DNA of 64,000 nucleotides, taken from positions 248,001 to 312,000 of the forward strand of contig NZ_CP071955.1 in the NCBI RefSeq assembly GCF_017603965.1, given 5' to 3'. The position numbers and the translations under genes are program-made. This DNA comes from Xanthomonas fragariae (GTDB taxonomy: Bacteria; Pseudomonadota; Gammaproteobacteria; Xanthomonadales; Xanthomonadaceae). This document shows, one piece after another, positions 9,732 through 18,683 of the stretch. The first letter of the stretch is position 1. Each line of letters begins with the position of its first letter. The notes under the pieces are model-generated. The model was not told where the DNA came from. It worked only from the letters and a program-made list of their open reading frames with translations, and made no database searches.

Positions 9732-10991
9732 TCATAAGTAGCCGTTGTCGATAGCCTCTTGATGGGCATCTAGTGCTTTCTCAAAGGACAATTGACGCTC
9801 TTTGGCTGTGGTGGGAATGCTGTCCATCAGGCGGGGCGACCCCATCTGTTCCAGCTGGTCGTCGGTGCTTTTAACGATCTGCTCCAATGCAAGCATGTTG
9901 TTGTAGCCCTGCATCATGCGTTGCAGACGCAGTATTTGGGCAGATGGTGCGCCGCTTTCCTTCAGAGACTCCAGACGCCGTTCCGCGCGCGCATAGTGTC
10001 TTGCCAAGTCGGTTTTATTGACGAATTTGCGCTTTGCCTTCAGTAATTGGTTTCGATTCTGCTGAATGGCGTCCTTTTGAACGATGCCCAGGTAGCTGTT
10101 CGTGGCTTGCGGTGCATGGATGTTTTCCATCGGTGCGAGCGCGGCCAGCAGCGCATCGAGCTGACCATCGCGGACCTCGTTGCGCTGGGCGATCAGGGCC
10201 GCACGATCATTGAGCATTTTTTGCTCATCTGGCGTTGCCTCGCGTTGCTCCATATACAGGCGCATTTGAATTTCACTGCACTGCTTGTTCATCCCTGCCA
10301 GTTTCTGATTCAAACCACGCAGTGATGGTTGCCGCCCTTGCTGGGGCACTGGAGAAAGCACTGACGATAGCGACGGCTTTTGAGTGATCGGCGCGGAATG
10401 TGATCTTGGCAGGGTGTGCTGCGCCTCCGGCTCCGGTCGCTGCACCCACTCACGACTCGTTCCGTTGGGTGCAGGTGCTTGCAATCTCTGATTGGTGCCG
10501 CCTTGCCGCGCTTGCATCTGCTGCGTGCGCGATGGCTTGGGCGTCATCGGCGCGGAATGTGATCTTGGCAGGGTGTGCTGCGGCTCCGGCTCCGACCGCT
10601 GCACCCACTCACGACCCGTTCCGTTGGATGTGGGTGCTTGCAATCTCTCATCGACGCGGCCTTGCTGCCCTTGCATCTGTTGCGTGCGACTGGGCATTGC
10701 ACTGGGCGAGGCGGGTGCCGTACGCGGAGGCGGGCGCTCTACTGATTCAAGCGTTGGAGAGCCTATGCGCATCAAAGGCAGCTGCTTACGCAGCGATGCC
10801 AGCGATCTACGCGCTGACGCAAGCATGCCCCGATGCGATTTCGACGCGCCCTGTCCTGCTGCGGACTTGGGGGCGTGAGATAGCGGGTGCTGCGGTGACC
10901 CGCTTTGAACCGGCTCTGCCGCGTCGGTTGAGGTGGGCGGTTCCGGGGCGACTCGATGACGGCTGGTCGAAAATAGAGCTGGCAGGCGCAT
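9732..10991 (-). CDS. xopR: Type III effector XopR
   Basis: This type III-translocated protein is thought to act at the plant plasma membrane on immune signalling and the cytoskeleton. The 419-residue product starts MRLPALFSTSRHRVAPEPP and has a Ser/Pro-rich, apparently disordered N-terminal half and a helical C-terminal half. Two tandem repeats of about 53 residues begin near residues 100 and 153, each with SRTQQMQ, REWVQR and LPRSHSAP. An upstream in-frame ATG (11021) is rejected because it overlaps the -10 region. The ATG at 10991 has TGGGAG seven bases before it. A perfect PIP box lies 65 bp upstream. The XopR name rests on recognising the N-terminus, length and HrpX promoter, not on a search. 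Confidence 0.78.
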   Translation of the reverse strand: MRLPALFSTSRHRVAPEPPTSTDAAEPVQSGSPQHPLSHAPKSAAGQGASKSHRGMLASARRSLASLRKQLPLMRIGSPTLESVERPPPRTAPASPSAMPSRTQQMQGQQGRVDERLQAPTSNGTGREWVQRSEPEPQHTLPRSHSAPMTPKPSRTQQMQARQGGTNQRLQAPAPNGTSREWVQRPEPEAQHTLPRSHSAPITQKPSLSSVLSPVPQQGRQPSLRGLNQKLAGMNKQCSEIQMRLYMEQREATPDEQKMLNDRAALIAQRNEVRDGQLDALLAALAPMENIHAPQATNSYLGIVQKDAIQQNRNQLLKAKRKFVNKTDLARHYARAERRLESLKESGAPSAQILRLQRMMQGYNNMLALEQIVKSTDDQLEQMGSPRLMDSIPTTAKERQLSFEKALDAHQEAIDNGYL

Positions 10992-11055
10992 CACACACTC
11001 CCATTGGCCTTGGACGTCCATGGTAGCTACTAGTGTCGCCCCCTTGAGGCGTACC

Positions 11056-11080
11056 GCGAACCGGTGTCGCGCAAGCCGAA
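11056..11080 (-). promoter_or_regulatory. Perfect PIP box of xopR (HrpX site)
   Basis: On the minus strand it reads TTCGG, 15 bases, TTCGC, which is the consensus TTCGB-N15-TTCGB. A -10-like TACCAT follows about 30 bases downstream, as expected for HrpX promoters. This supports induction in planta and places the start of transcription downstream of the upstream in-frame ATG. Confidence 0.9.
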
Positions 11081-11391
11081 CGCTTTATCGGCAGCCCGGA
11101 CGCATACCCCAAGCGATCGCAGCAATTGCAGGGGTCGCCAGCAACAGCTCCATCCACCCACGGCCGCCGATGCGCTCGGCAAACCCCAGCTTGCCGATGC
11201 GCGCTCCCAGGACGACCACGCTCAGACTCAATGTTGGCGAAGACGGTTGCCGGGCTGGGCGGCAGCAGCCTCAACAGCACCGAGACGAGGACACGGCAGA
11301 CAGCGGCAGACAGCAAAATAGTGCATGGGCAATGCAACGCGGCGGCAGGCAGGGCGATGAACGCGGCCGGCGGGACGGCTATTATGAGCGC
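11081..11391. other. Intergenic region with possible membrane-protein remnant
   Basis: No intact gene is visible. On the minus strand a short hydrophobic stretch, GWMELLLATPAIAAIAWGMRP, ends at a stop near 11090. It reads like the C-terminal tail of a small membrane protein whose 5' part (about 11250-11350) is out of frame. The identity is unknown. Confidence 0.25.
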
Positions 11392-12054
11392 ATGTCCAAT
11401 CCTCCTTTCCCAACCGAATCCGCTGCGTTGACATTGGATGGGCCTATCGGCCCGCTCGATGTCGCGGTCGATCTGCCTGAGCCGGACGTCGCCGTACAAG
11501 CCGTCACCGCCATCATTTGCCATCCCCTCTCCACCGAGGGCGGCAGCATGCACAACAAGGTCGTCACCATGGCCGCGCGCGCGCTGCGCCAGTTGGGCAT
11601 CACAGTGGTGCGCTTCAATTTCCGCAGCGTCGGCAACTCGGCCGGCGCCTTCGATCATGGCAATGGCGAGCAAGACGACCTGCGCGCCGTCGCGGCATGG
11701 GTGCGCAGTCAACGTCCCGGCGACGCATTGTGGTTGGGCGGTTTCAGCTTTGGCGCGTACGTGTCGTTGCGTGCTGCCGGCTCGCTCCAACCGCAGGCGC
11801 TGATCTCGATCGCACTGCCGGCCGGTCGCTGGGATTTCAGCAGTATGCAGCCGCCTGCACAGTGGTTGGTGATTCAGGGCGATGCCGACGAAATCGTCGA
11901 TCCGCAGGGGGTTTACGACTGGTTGGATACGTTGGAGCAACAACCCGAGCTGGTGCGCATGCCCGACACCAGCCACTTCTTCCACCGCAAATTGATCGAC
12001 CTGCGCGGTGCGATCCAGCATGGTGTCCGGCGCTGGTTGCCGGCCGCAGCCTGA
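11392..12054 (+). CDS. Alpha/beta hydrolase, COG2945 type
   Basis: The 220-residue cytoplasmic hydrolase is of the short alpha/beta type. Landmarks are IICHPLSTEGGSMHNKVV with the oxyanion-side HP, VVRFNFRSVGNSAG, the nucleophile elbow GGFSFGAYVSL (Ser), IQGDADEIVDP (acid) and DTSHFFHRKL (His). The ATG at 11392 begins MSNPPFPTES and precedes the first strand by the usual distance. A longer in-frame extension upstream is low-quality sequence and is rejected. The next gene, zapE, follows on the same strand after 79 bp. The substrate is unknown. Confidence 0.82.
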   Translation: MSNPPFPTESAALTLDGPIGPLDVAVDLPEPDVAVQAVTAIICHPLSTEGGSMHNKVVTMAARALRQLGITVVRFNFRSVGNSAGAFDHGNGEQDDLRAVAAWVRSQRPGDALWLGGFSFGAYVSLRAAGSLQPQALISIALPAGRWDFSSMQPPAQWLVIQGDADEIVDPQGVYDWLDTLEQQPELVRMPDTSHFFHRKLIDLRGAIQHGVRRWLPAAA

Positions 12055-12133
12055 CCGCGGCACGGCCCACGCGTATCGCCCAGCGATGCGCCGTTGAGCG
12101 GGCAAGGCAGCAGCCGGCCCGCGGAGAAAAACG

Positions 12134-13228
12134 ATGCGTGAGATGACCCCGTCGCAGCGCTACGCCGCCGGCGTAGAACGCGGCGACTGGCGCGCCGACC
12201 CCGCGCAGCAGGCGGCCTTGGCGGAACTGAGCCGTATTCACGAGGCGCTGGTGGACAGCGCGCAGGAGGGCTGGCTGGATCGGCTGTCCGCATTCTGGAA
12301 AACCCCCGAGCCGGTGCGCGGCCTGTACTTCTGGGGTGGAGTAGGGCGCGGCAAGACCTTTCTGGTCGACTTGTTCTACGACGGTTTGCCAATCAAGCAG
12401 AAATACCGCACGCACTTCCATCGCTTCATGCGCGGCGTGCACGAGCAGTTGCGCGAGCATGCCGGGCAAAGCGACCCCCTGGCCAGGATCGCGCAGCAAT
12501 GGCGCGAAAATCTGCGTGTGCTGGTGCTGGATGAATTTTTCGTCACCGATATTGGCGATGCGATGTTGCTGGCGCGCTTGCTCGAACGCCTGTTCGCCGA
12601 AGGCGTGACCTTGGTGACTACTTCCAACACCGCGCCGGAAAATCTTTACGCCAATGGCTTGCAGCGCGAAAGCTTCATGCCGGCGATCGGTTTGCTGCAG
12701 AAGTTCTGCGTGGAACTTTACGCGGAAGGCACCGAAGATTATCGCATGCGTGCATTGACGCGCTCGCCGGTGTATCGCACGCCATTGGATGCGCAGTCCG
12801 ATGCATGGCTTGCGCAGCGTTGGAGCGAACTGAGCGGAAATTCCGAGGCACCCGGCGGCGATATCGAAATCGAGTCGCGCAAAATTGCGGTACGCGCATG
12901 CGGCAAAAGCATCGTCTGGTTCGATTTTGCCGCGCTCTGCGAAGGCCCTCGCGGCCCAGGCGATTACATCGAGATCGCGCGCGAATTCACCACCTTGTTG
13001 CTGGGCGGCATTGCGCACTTCGATCGCATGAACGAGGATGCCGCGCGCCGCTTCGTCAATTTGATCGACGAGCTGTACGACCGACACGTCAACCTGGTCT
13101 GCACCGCGCAGGATGCCCCGTCCACGTTGTACAGCGGCCAGCGTCTGGCTGGCGCTTTCGAGCGCACCGCGTCGCGTTTGATCGAAATGCAGAGTGTGGA
13201 ATATCTCGCCGCTGCGCATCGGCCGTGA
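12134..13228 (+). CDS. zapE: Cell-division AAA-type ATPase ZapE (AFG1 family)
   Basis: The 364-residue protein matches the ZapE/AFG1 family throughout. Walker A is YFWGGVGRGKTFLVDLFYD. THFHRFMRGVHEQL follows, then Walker B LRVLVLDEFFVTDIGDAMLL, sensor TLVTTSNTAPENLY, and the C-terminal FVNLIDELYDRHVNLV. In E. coli ZapE acts on FtsZ rings under stress. The length is normal and no damage is seen. Confidence 0.92.
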   Translation: MREMTPSQRYAAGVERGDWRADPAQQAALAELSRIHEALVDSAQEGWLDRLSAFWKTPEPVRGLYFWGGVGRGKTFLVDLFYDGLPIKQKYRTHFHRFMRGVHEQLREHAGQSDPLARIAQQWRENLRVLVLDEFFVTDIGDAMLLARLLERLFAEGVTLVTTSNTAPENLYANGLQRESFMPAIGLLQKFCVELYAEGTEDYRMRALTRSPVYRTPLDAQSDAWLAQRWSELSGNSEAPGGDIEIESRKIAVRACGKSIVWFDFAALCEGPRGPGDYIEIAREFTTLLLGGIAHFDRMNEDAARRFVNLIDELYDRHVNLVCTAQDAPSTLYSGQRLAGAFERTASRLIEMQSVEYLAAAHRP

Positions 13229-13387
13229 ACGTGCACGCGCGCCCCGGCCCAGGATTCCACAAGATCGTTGCTACCGATGAGGACTGCGGTCTGGGTCAGT
13301 TTGGCGGCGCCTGGTTGAGCATTGCAACGCTATGGCCGACGGATCCGGCGACAGGTCAGCCGATGGTTACCATAGTCATGCCAACAG

Positions 13388-13527
13388 TAGCTAACAAAAC
13401 AACTGCGCTCACTCCCAGGCGGGCGCTGCCGGTGCTCGGAGTCTGCATGTACCACTCGTACACTGCGGTTATTCCGCGCCGTCCGCTCCCATTTGGCGAC
13501 TTGCTCGCTACGTTTTGTTGGCCACTC
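13388..13527. repeat. MITE copy A (IS5-derived), upstream of ohr
   Basis: One of a family of about 142-bp elements with ends GAGCGGCTAACAAAAC and internal landmarks GGTGCTCGGA and CTGCTCGCTACG. The left tip is eroded (TAGCTAACAAAAC) and the right end reads GTTTTGTTGGCCACTC followed by TTA. It ends about 60 bp before the ohr start. Between zapE and ohr (13229-13588) nothing else is recognised. Confidence 0.8.
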
Positions 13528-13588
13528 TTAACATCGTCGACTATTCAACTACACTACGCGCTGACTGCGCTCACCCTGGAGAACCACC

Positions 13589-14017
13589 GTGGCCTCACCC
13601 GAAAAAGTCCTCTACACCGCCCACGCCACTGCAACCGGCGGCCGCGAAGGCCGTGCCGTGTCCTCGGACAAGGCGCTGGACGTCAAGCTGTCCACCCCGC
13701 GCGAGCTGGGCGGCGCTGCCGGCGACGGTACCAACCCGGAGCAGCTGTTCGCTGCCGGCTATTCGGCCTGCTTCATTGGCGCGATGAAGGCCGTGGCGGC
13801 GCAGGACAAGCTCAAGCTGCCGGGTGAAATCAGCATCGATGGCAGCGTCGGTATCGGCCAGATTCCGGGCGGTTTCGGCATCGCTGTAGAACTGCGCATC
13901 GCCGTGCCGGGCATGGATCAGGCCGAACTGCAGGCGCTGGTCGACAAGGCCCACCAGGTCTGCCCGTACTCCAATGCAACGCGCGGCAATATCGACGTCA
14001 CTCTCACCCTGGCCTGA
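13589..14017 (+). CDS. ohr: Organic hydroperoxide resistance protein Ohr
   Basis: This thiol peroxidase reduces organic and fatty-acid hydroperoxides in the cytoplasm, a defence first described in Xanthomonas. At 142 residues it has the OsmC/Ohr fold. The two catalytic cysteines fall at residues 61 ([10 protein letters not shown]) and 125 ([13 protein letters not shown]), and the catalytic Arg sits in the first loop. The start is GTG at 13589, with GGAGAA before it. No ohrR regulator is adjacent, and a MITE lies directly upstream, so the normal OhrR operator may have been displaced. Confidence 0.94.
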   Translation: MASPEKVLYTAHATATGGREGRAVSSDKALDVKLSTPRELGGAAGDGTNPEQLFAAGYSACFIGAMKAVAAQDKLKLPGEISIDGSVGIGQIPGGFGIAVELRIAVPGMDQAELQALVDKAHQVCPYSNATRGNIDVTLTLA

Positions 14018-14149
14018 TCGATGCCAGTGCGCCGTGCGTAGTGCGCATCGCGGGTCAGCAGCGGCCCGGCGCATGCGTCGGGCCGCATGCGTTCAAGCAG
14101 ATGCCGCTTCTTCCACATCGATGCGCGGCACACTGGGTGGTGATGGTCG

Positions 14150-14545
14150 CTGTCGCTGCTACCTGGGCTGCTCAACGATGCCGCGTGGTGGCATGCGCAG
14201 CGCGAAGCGTTGGCCGATGTTGCCGGGTGTGTGGTCGGCGATTTCACCCGTGCCGACAGCATGCGTGAGCTGGCGACGCAGCTGCCGCCTTGGCCGGGTT
14301 TTCCTTCGGCGGCTAAGTCGCTCAGGAAATCCTGCGTATCGCGCCCGAGCGTGTGAAGCGGCTCGCCTTGCCGGATACCCGCGCGCGTGCCGATTCGCCC
14401 GAACGCCTCGCCAAGGAGGTCAGCATGCGCGGCGCAAGCGCCTTCCACCGATTCGGCGAGCGTTCGATGCACCACTACGTGCATCCCCGTGCGTTGGCGA
14501 GACGAAGGCCTTGCTGGAGCGTGTGCACGGCATCGTGCAAGGCCC
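14150..14545 (+). pseudogene. Alpha/beta hydrolase gene with internal deletion
   Basis: The first piece reads LLPGLLNDAAWWHAQREAL, then DFTRADSMRELATQL. The next piece, in another frame, resumes at QEILRIAPERVKRLALPDT with RARADSPERLAKE, and then FHRFGERSMHHYVHP. The nucleophile elbow between the pieces is missing, as is the C-terminal catalytic His region. It therefore has an internal deletion plus frameshifts and is truncated. The family resembles pimeloyl-ester esterase-like hydrolases. Confidence 0.65.
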
Positions 14546-14723
14546 TGCAAGCCGCCACGGGCAGAAAGTCGGGGTGCCGAACGTGCAACCCGACAAACAG
14601 TCGCTGCAAAGCGTGAACCAAGTCGTGCATCGACACACTAGATATCCTCCGAACCGCTGGCTCACTTGATTCTCACCGCGTATGGCGTGAATTATGTTGC
14701 ACAGCAGCATCGGGAGCTCCGCA

Positions 14724-15143
14724 ATGCTCGACTCACGCATCGAAAAGGTTGATCTGGCGCTCTCCGAGATCGCCCAGGATCCATCGGAAAAGGTGGCGCT
14801 GTGGCAGTGGGCGTGCCGCGAGATGCTGCATGAGACGCTGATCGGCATGCACCAGCTCTCGCACCTGGCCGGCATCGCCCGCCATGTCGCCAACGACTGG
14901 CGCGCACCGGTGGATGTCATCGCACCGGAAAAGCCCTATCTGGCTGCATCGGCACTGGCCGACCGTCGCCTGCCGGAGGTGCTCGATGGCCTGGGCAGCA
15001 CCCACGACGACAACGATCGCGCCAACTTGTGGCGGCTGCGCTACGCCAGCCTGATCGCCGCCACGCTGCAAGGCATGCAGGCACTGGCCGAGAAGCACCG
15101 CATCGACCGTCAGGCGATGGCGATCGGTCATCAGTTGAACTAA
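14724..15143 (+). CDS. Conserved hypothetical helical protein
   Basis: The 139-residue, mostly helical, soluble protein starts MLDSRIEKVDLALSEIAQD. The ATG at 14724 has GGGAG seven bases before it and is preferred to the in-frame ATG ten codons earlier. Visible landmarks are WQWACREMLHETLIGMHQL and YASLIAATLQGMQALAEKH. I do not recognise the family. The TAA stop is the same TAA that borders the MITE fragment starting at 15144, so the end of the gene coincides with a transposition target site and the original C-terminus could have been longer. Confidence 0.6.
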   Translation: MLDSRIEKVDLALSEIAQDPSEKVALWQWACREMLHETLIGMHQLSHLAGIARHVANDWRAPVDVIAPEKPYLAASALADRRLPEVLDGLGSTHDDNDRANLWRLRYASLIAATLQGMQALAEKHRIDRQAMAIGHQLN

Positions 15144-15185
15144 GAGCGGCTAACAAAACTACTGCGCCGCCGCCAGGCGGACGTA
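15144..15185. repeat. Truncated MITE end (copy F)
   Basis: GAGCGGCTAACAAAAC plus the adjoining inner sequence with GCCGCCAGGCGG matches the left part of the other copies. The rest of the element is gone, and the sequence runs straight into a minus-strand small gene. Confidence 0.7.
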
Positions 15186-15296
15186 GTTGGCAAAAGTGTA
15201 GCCGCCCAGATGGCCTTCGGCATGGACATCGCGCCAATAGGCGATCTCTGCGTCGAGATTGACGACGCGGCGGGTCAAGACAGATGCGGTTTGCAT
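15159..15296 (-). pseudogene. Small conserved ORF, 3' end replaced by MITE
   Basis: The 45-residue reading frame starts MQTASVLTRRVVNLDAEI and runs into GGYTFANYVRLAAAQ. Its last codons and stop lie inside the MITE fragment, so the natural C-terminus is lost. The function is unknown. The acidic, helix-rich start reads like a real coding sequence, and a GGAG stands about 12 bases before the ATG. Confidence 0.4.
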
Positions 15297-15440
15297 GGGT
15301 AGGACTCCGTTGTCGAGACTGCCCACTGTGCCGGCACCGTAGCAGTGCCGGCACAGACAACCAGCATGCGACGACGGGCGGTCGTTACGCGCTGGTTGTG
15401 CGCGCATCGGGCGGCGCCGATGCGTACGTAAACCGAGTGT

Positions 15441-16244
15441 TCAGTCCCAGTTGGGTGCGATGGTCTTCGGATTGGCCAGGCGTCGCCCGCTGTCGAGTGC
15501 GGCGATTTCGCTCATGTCCTGTTCGCTTAGCTGCAGCGTCAGCGCCTTGAGGTTGCTTTCAAGGTTCTCGCGCTTGGTCGAGGAGGGAATCACCGAATAG
15601 CCCTGCTGCAATGCCCAGGCTAGCGTGACCTGTGCCGGCGTGGCAGCGTGACGCGCGGCGATTGCCTGGATGACCTGGTTTTGGAGCACTTGGCCAACCG
15701 CAAGCGTCATGTAAGAGGTGACATGGATGCCTTGCTCGTGCAGGAAGGCGATCAACGCACGATTCTGCAGATACGGATGCACTTCGATCTGGTTGGTGGC
15801 GATGGCGTCGGCGCCCAGGATCTCGATGGCCTGCCTGGTCAGCGCGATGGTGAAATTGGATACGCCGATCGCACGGGTCAGGCCCTGCTGCCTGGCCTGC
15901 GCCAGCGCTTCCAGATACTCGCGCATCGGCACCTGATCTTTTGGCGACGGCCAGTGGATCAGGGTGAGATCCACATACTCGGTGCCCAGCTTGCGCAGGC
16001 TGTCCTGCAGGCTCGGCAGCACGGCATCGCGGTCGAACTTGTCGACCCAGATCTTGGTGGTCAGATACAGCCGATCGCGCGGCACGCCGGAGGCCGTGAT
16101 CGCCTGGCCGACCTGTTCTTCGTTGTCGTAGATCTGCGCGGTATCGACCGCACGATAGCCCAGCTCCAGTGCGTTGCGTACCGAGTCGATGACGACCTGG
16201 TCTTTGAGACGAAAGGTGCCTAAGCCAAATGCTGGGACAGTCAT
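15441..16244 (-). CDS. dkgB: Aldo/keto reductase, DkgB-like
   Basis: This NADPH-dependent reductase acts on 2,5-diketo-gluconate and 2-oxoaldehydes such as methylglyoxal. It has 267 residues, the same length as E. coli DkgB. It matches from the start: [37 protein letters not shown] (catalytic Asp and Tyr), LTTKIW (Lys), [12 protein letters not shown] (His) and the cofactor motif [19 protein letters not shown]. The ATG at 16244 has AAAGGAAC upstream, so the longer ORF start is rejected. It sits in a run of three minus-strand oxidoreductases. Confidence 0.9.
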   Translation of the reverse strand: MTVPAFGLGTFRLKDQVVIDSVRNALELGYRAVDTAQIYDNEEQVGQAITASGVPRDRLYLTTKIWVDKFDRDAVLPSLQDSLRKLGTEYVDLTLIHWPSPKDQVPMREYLEALAQARQQGLTRAIGVSNFTIALTRQAIEILGADAIATNQIEVHPYLQNRALIAFLHEQGIHVTSYMTLAVGQVLQNQVIQAIAARHAATPAQVTLAWALQQGYSVIPSSTKRENLESNLKALTLQLSEQDMSEIAALDSGRRLANPKTIAPNWD

Positions 16245-16326
16245 GTTGTTCCTTTGGTAACCGGATTCGGGACTGGAGAATGGGGATTGGTAAACGTGCA
16301 AGTTGTGCGTTGCGCTGCGAGTTGAT

Positions 16327-17355
16327 TCAGTCGAGTGCGACGACGGCTTTGCCGAAGTTTTCGCCGCGTAGCAGGCTGATCAGGCCTTGCGGGGCGCTGT
16401 CCAGGCCGTGCAGGACATGCTCGCGATACTGGATGCGGTCTTCGCGCAGCCATTGGCCCATTTCGCGCAGGAAGGCCGACATCAGGCGGATGAAGTCGTG
16501 CTGGATGAAGCCCCGTACGGTCAGGCGTTTACGTAAGACCTGTCCCATGAAATCTGGCAAGTGATCCGGCCCCGGCAGCTGCTGGCCGCGATTGTTGTAG
16601 GTGGCAACCATGCCGCAGACCGGCACGCGCGCAAACGCATTCAACTGTGGAAGTACCGCGTCGAACACCTTGCCACCGACGTTTTCAAAATAGATGTCGA
16701 TGCCGTCCGGCGTGGCGGCGCGCAACTGTTCGGCGAAGTCGTCGGCGCGATGGTCCAGTGCCACCTCCACGCGCAACGTATCGCGCAGGTAATGCACCTT
16801 TTCTTGGCCACCGGCAATGGCGACCACGCGCAAACCTTGCAGGCGTGCAAGCTGCGCCACGGTGGCGCCGACCGGCCCGGTGGCGGCCGCAACCACCAAC
16901 GTTTCGCCTGCCTGCGGTTTGCCGATTTCGTGCAGGCCCGCGTACGCGGTAAAGCCGGGCATGCCGTACACACCCAGCGCAGTGCTCAGCGGCAAGGCGT
17001 CGTCCTTGGGCAGCTTGCGCAACGGCGTTGTCGGTGTCAGCAGGCTATGCGTTTGCCAGCCGCCTGGCAGCACCAATAGATCGCCGGGGTGATAGTCGGG
17101 GTGATGCGATTGGAGCACCTCGCCGACGGTGCCGCCTTCCATCACCGCATCGATTTCGACCGGTGCGGCGTAGGACGGGCCTTCGTTCATGCGTCCACGC
17201 ATGTACGGATCCAGCGACAGGAAGCGATTGCGCACCAGGATCTGGTCGTGGCCGGTGGGTGGTACGGCGACGTCTTCGCTGCGGAAGTTGTATACGCCGG
17301 GTTCGCCGTGCGGGCGCGAGGCCAGCACGATGCGCCGGTTGTGTATCGATGCCAT
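16327..17355 (-). CDS. NADP-dependent MDR oxidoreductase, CurA/YncB type
   Basis: The 342-residue medium-chain reductase lacks zinc ligands. The N-terminus has [14 protein letters not shown], typical of leukotriene-B4 dehydrogenase/CurA enzymes. The Rossmann core is [43 protein letters not shown] and the C-terminal VRGFIQHDF follow. Such enzymes reduce alpha,beta-double bonds of enones. It lies between two aldo/keto reductases on the same strand, so a shared role in carbonyl detoxification is plausible. Confidence 0.87.
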   Translation of the reverse strand: MASIHNRRIVLASRPHGEPGVYNFRSEDVAVPPTGHDQILVRNRFLSLDPYMRGRMNEGPSYAAPVEIDAVMEGGTVGEVLQSHHPDYHPGDLLVLPGGWQTHSLLTPTTPLRKLPKDDALPLSTALGVYGMPGFTAYAGLHEIGKPQAGETLVVAAATGPVGATVAQLARLQGLRVVAIAGGQEKVHYLRDTLRVEVALDHRADDFAEQLRAATPDGIDIYFENVGGKVFDAVLPQLNAFARVPVCGMVATYNNRGQQLPGPDHLPDFMGQVLRKRLTVRGFIQHDFIRLMSAFLREMGQWLREDRIQYREHVLHGLDSAPQGLISLLRGENFGKAVVALD

Positions 17356-17478
17356 GTGGAATTCCTCGCAAATAGACCGCGTGCGTGCGGTCGAGGGAGC
17401 ACAGCCGCCAGGGCGACTGCGCGAGGGAAGTGCCGGAAGAAGCTCGGCAGGTGTGGCGCGCTTTGCCTACGTGCTGCG

Positions 17479-18453
17479 TCAAGTCGCCTCAGACCGCTCC
17501 GTCGCGCTTGCGCCATCAAGCTGCGCAATCTGATCGGCGCCCAGCGACACGCGTGCGGCGGCCAGCACGTCATGCAGTTGGGTCACGCTGGTGGCACTGA
17601 CGATCGGCGCGGTCAGGCCCGGGCGTGCGATCAGCCAGGCCAGAGCGACCTGCGCCGGCGTGGCGTTGTGCGTCGCGGCCAGATCATCCAGGGCCTGGAG
17701 AATGCGCAACCCACGCGGATTGACGTATTGCTTGACCACCGACGCACCGCGCGCGCTGCTCTTGCCGGCATCGTCGGCACTGCGGTATTTACCAGTGAGA
17801 AAGCCGCTGGCCAGCGAGTAATAACTGAGCACGCCCAACTCGCATCCGCGCACCAGCGGCTCCAGCTCGGCTTCGTAACCGGCGCGCTCGTAGAGGTTGT
17901 ATTCGGGCTGCAGGCTTTCGTAGCGCGGCAGCTTGTAGTGCTCTGAAATATCCAGCGCATCGCGCAGACGCGCGGCGGTGTAGTTGGAGGCGCCGATCGC
18001 ACGCACCTTGCCTTGCTCGATCAATCGACCGAATGCAGCAAGCGTGGCTTCCAGCGGAACCGATTCGTCGTCCTCGTGCGCCTGATACAGATCTATCACA
18101 TCGCTCTGCAGACGGGTGAGCGAATCTTCCACTGCTGCGGCGATATTCTCCGGCGACAGGCCCGGATGCTCGCTCCACTTGGCCACCTTGGTGGCGATCA
18201 GCACCTTGTCGCGTTTGCCGCTGCGTGCAAGCCAGCGCCCGATGATGGTTTCCGATTCGCCGCCGCGATTGCCGGGCACCCAACCGGAATACGCATCGGC
18301 GGTATCGATCAGATTGAAGCCGGCATCGACGAAAGCATCGAGCAACGCGAACGAGGTCGCTTCATCGGCGGTCCAGCCAAACACATTGCCACCGAACACG
18401 ATCGGTTGAATCTGCAGGCCGGAGCGGCCTAGCGCGCGGGACTGGGTCATCAC
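17479..18453 (-). CDS. Aldo/keto reductase (YajO/Tas-like)
   Basis: The 324-residue NADPH-linked reductase reads LGRSGLQIQPIVFGGNVFGW, then AGFNLIDTADAYSGWVPG (catalytic Asp and Tyr), LIATKVAKWSEHPG (Lys), DVIDLYQAHEDDESVPLE (His) and the C-terminal ARVSLGADQIAQLD. The start is either of two adjacent Met codons. The substrate is not known. It heads the minus-strand oxidoreductase group and is followed by an intergenic gap of 230 bp with no further gene. Confidence 0.87.
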   Translation of the reverse strand: MMTQSRALGRSGLQIQPIVFGGNVFGWTADEATSFALLDAFVDAGFNLIDTADAYSGWVPGNRGGESETIIGRWLARSGKRDKVLIATKVAKWSEHPGLSPENIAAAVEDSLTRLQSDVIDLYQAHEDDESVPLEATLAAFGRLIEQGKVRAIGASNYTAARLRDALDISEHYKLPRYESLQPEYNLYERAGYEAELEPLVRGCELGVLSYYSLASGFLTGKYRSADDAGKSSARGASVVKQYVNPRGLRILQALDDLAATHNATPAQVALAWLIARPGLTAPIVSATSVTQLHDVLAAARVSLGADQIAQLDGASATERSEAT

Positions 18454-18683
18454 GGATGCTCCTGATTCGAACTGGCCACAGGATAGTCATGCGCACCGAT
18501 GTTGCGTGTGACACCGATGTAGGTTAAGCGTTCAGCCGATCATGCGCATCGGCTCACAGGACTTGAACATGTCGATCACCAGGCGCAGTGCAACGCGGCC
18601 TATGCAGCAGCGCTTCGGGCACATGGCGTGCTCCGGATCGCATGCTAGGCTCGCGCTACTTTTTCTCGGAAGAGGGCGCTGCG

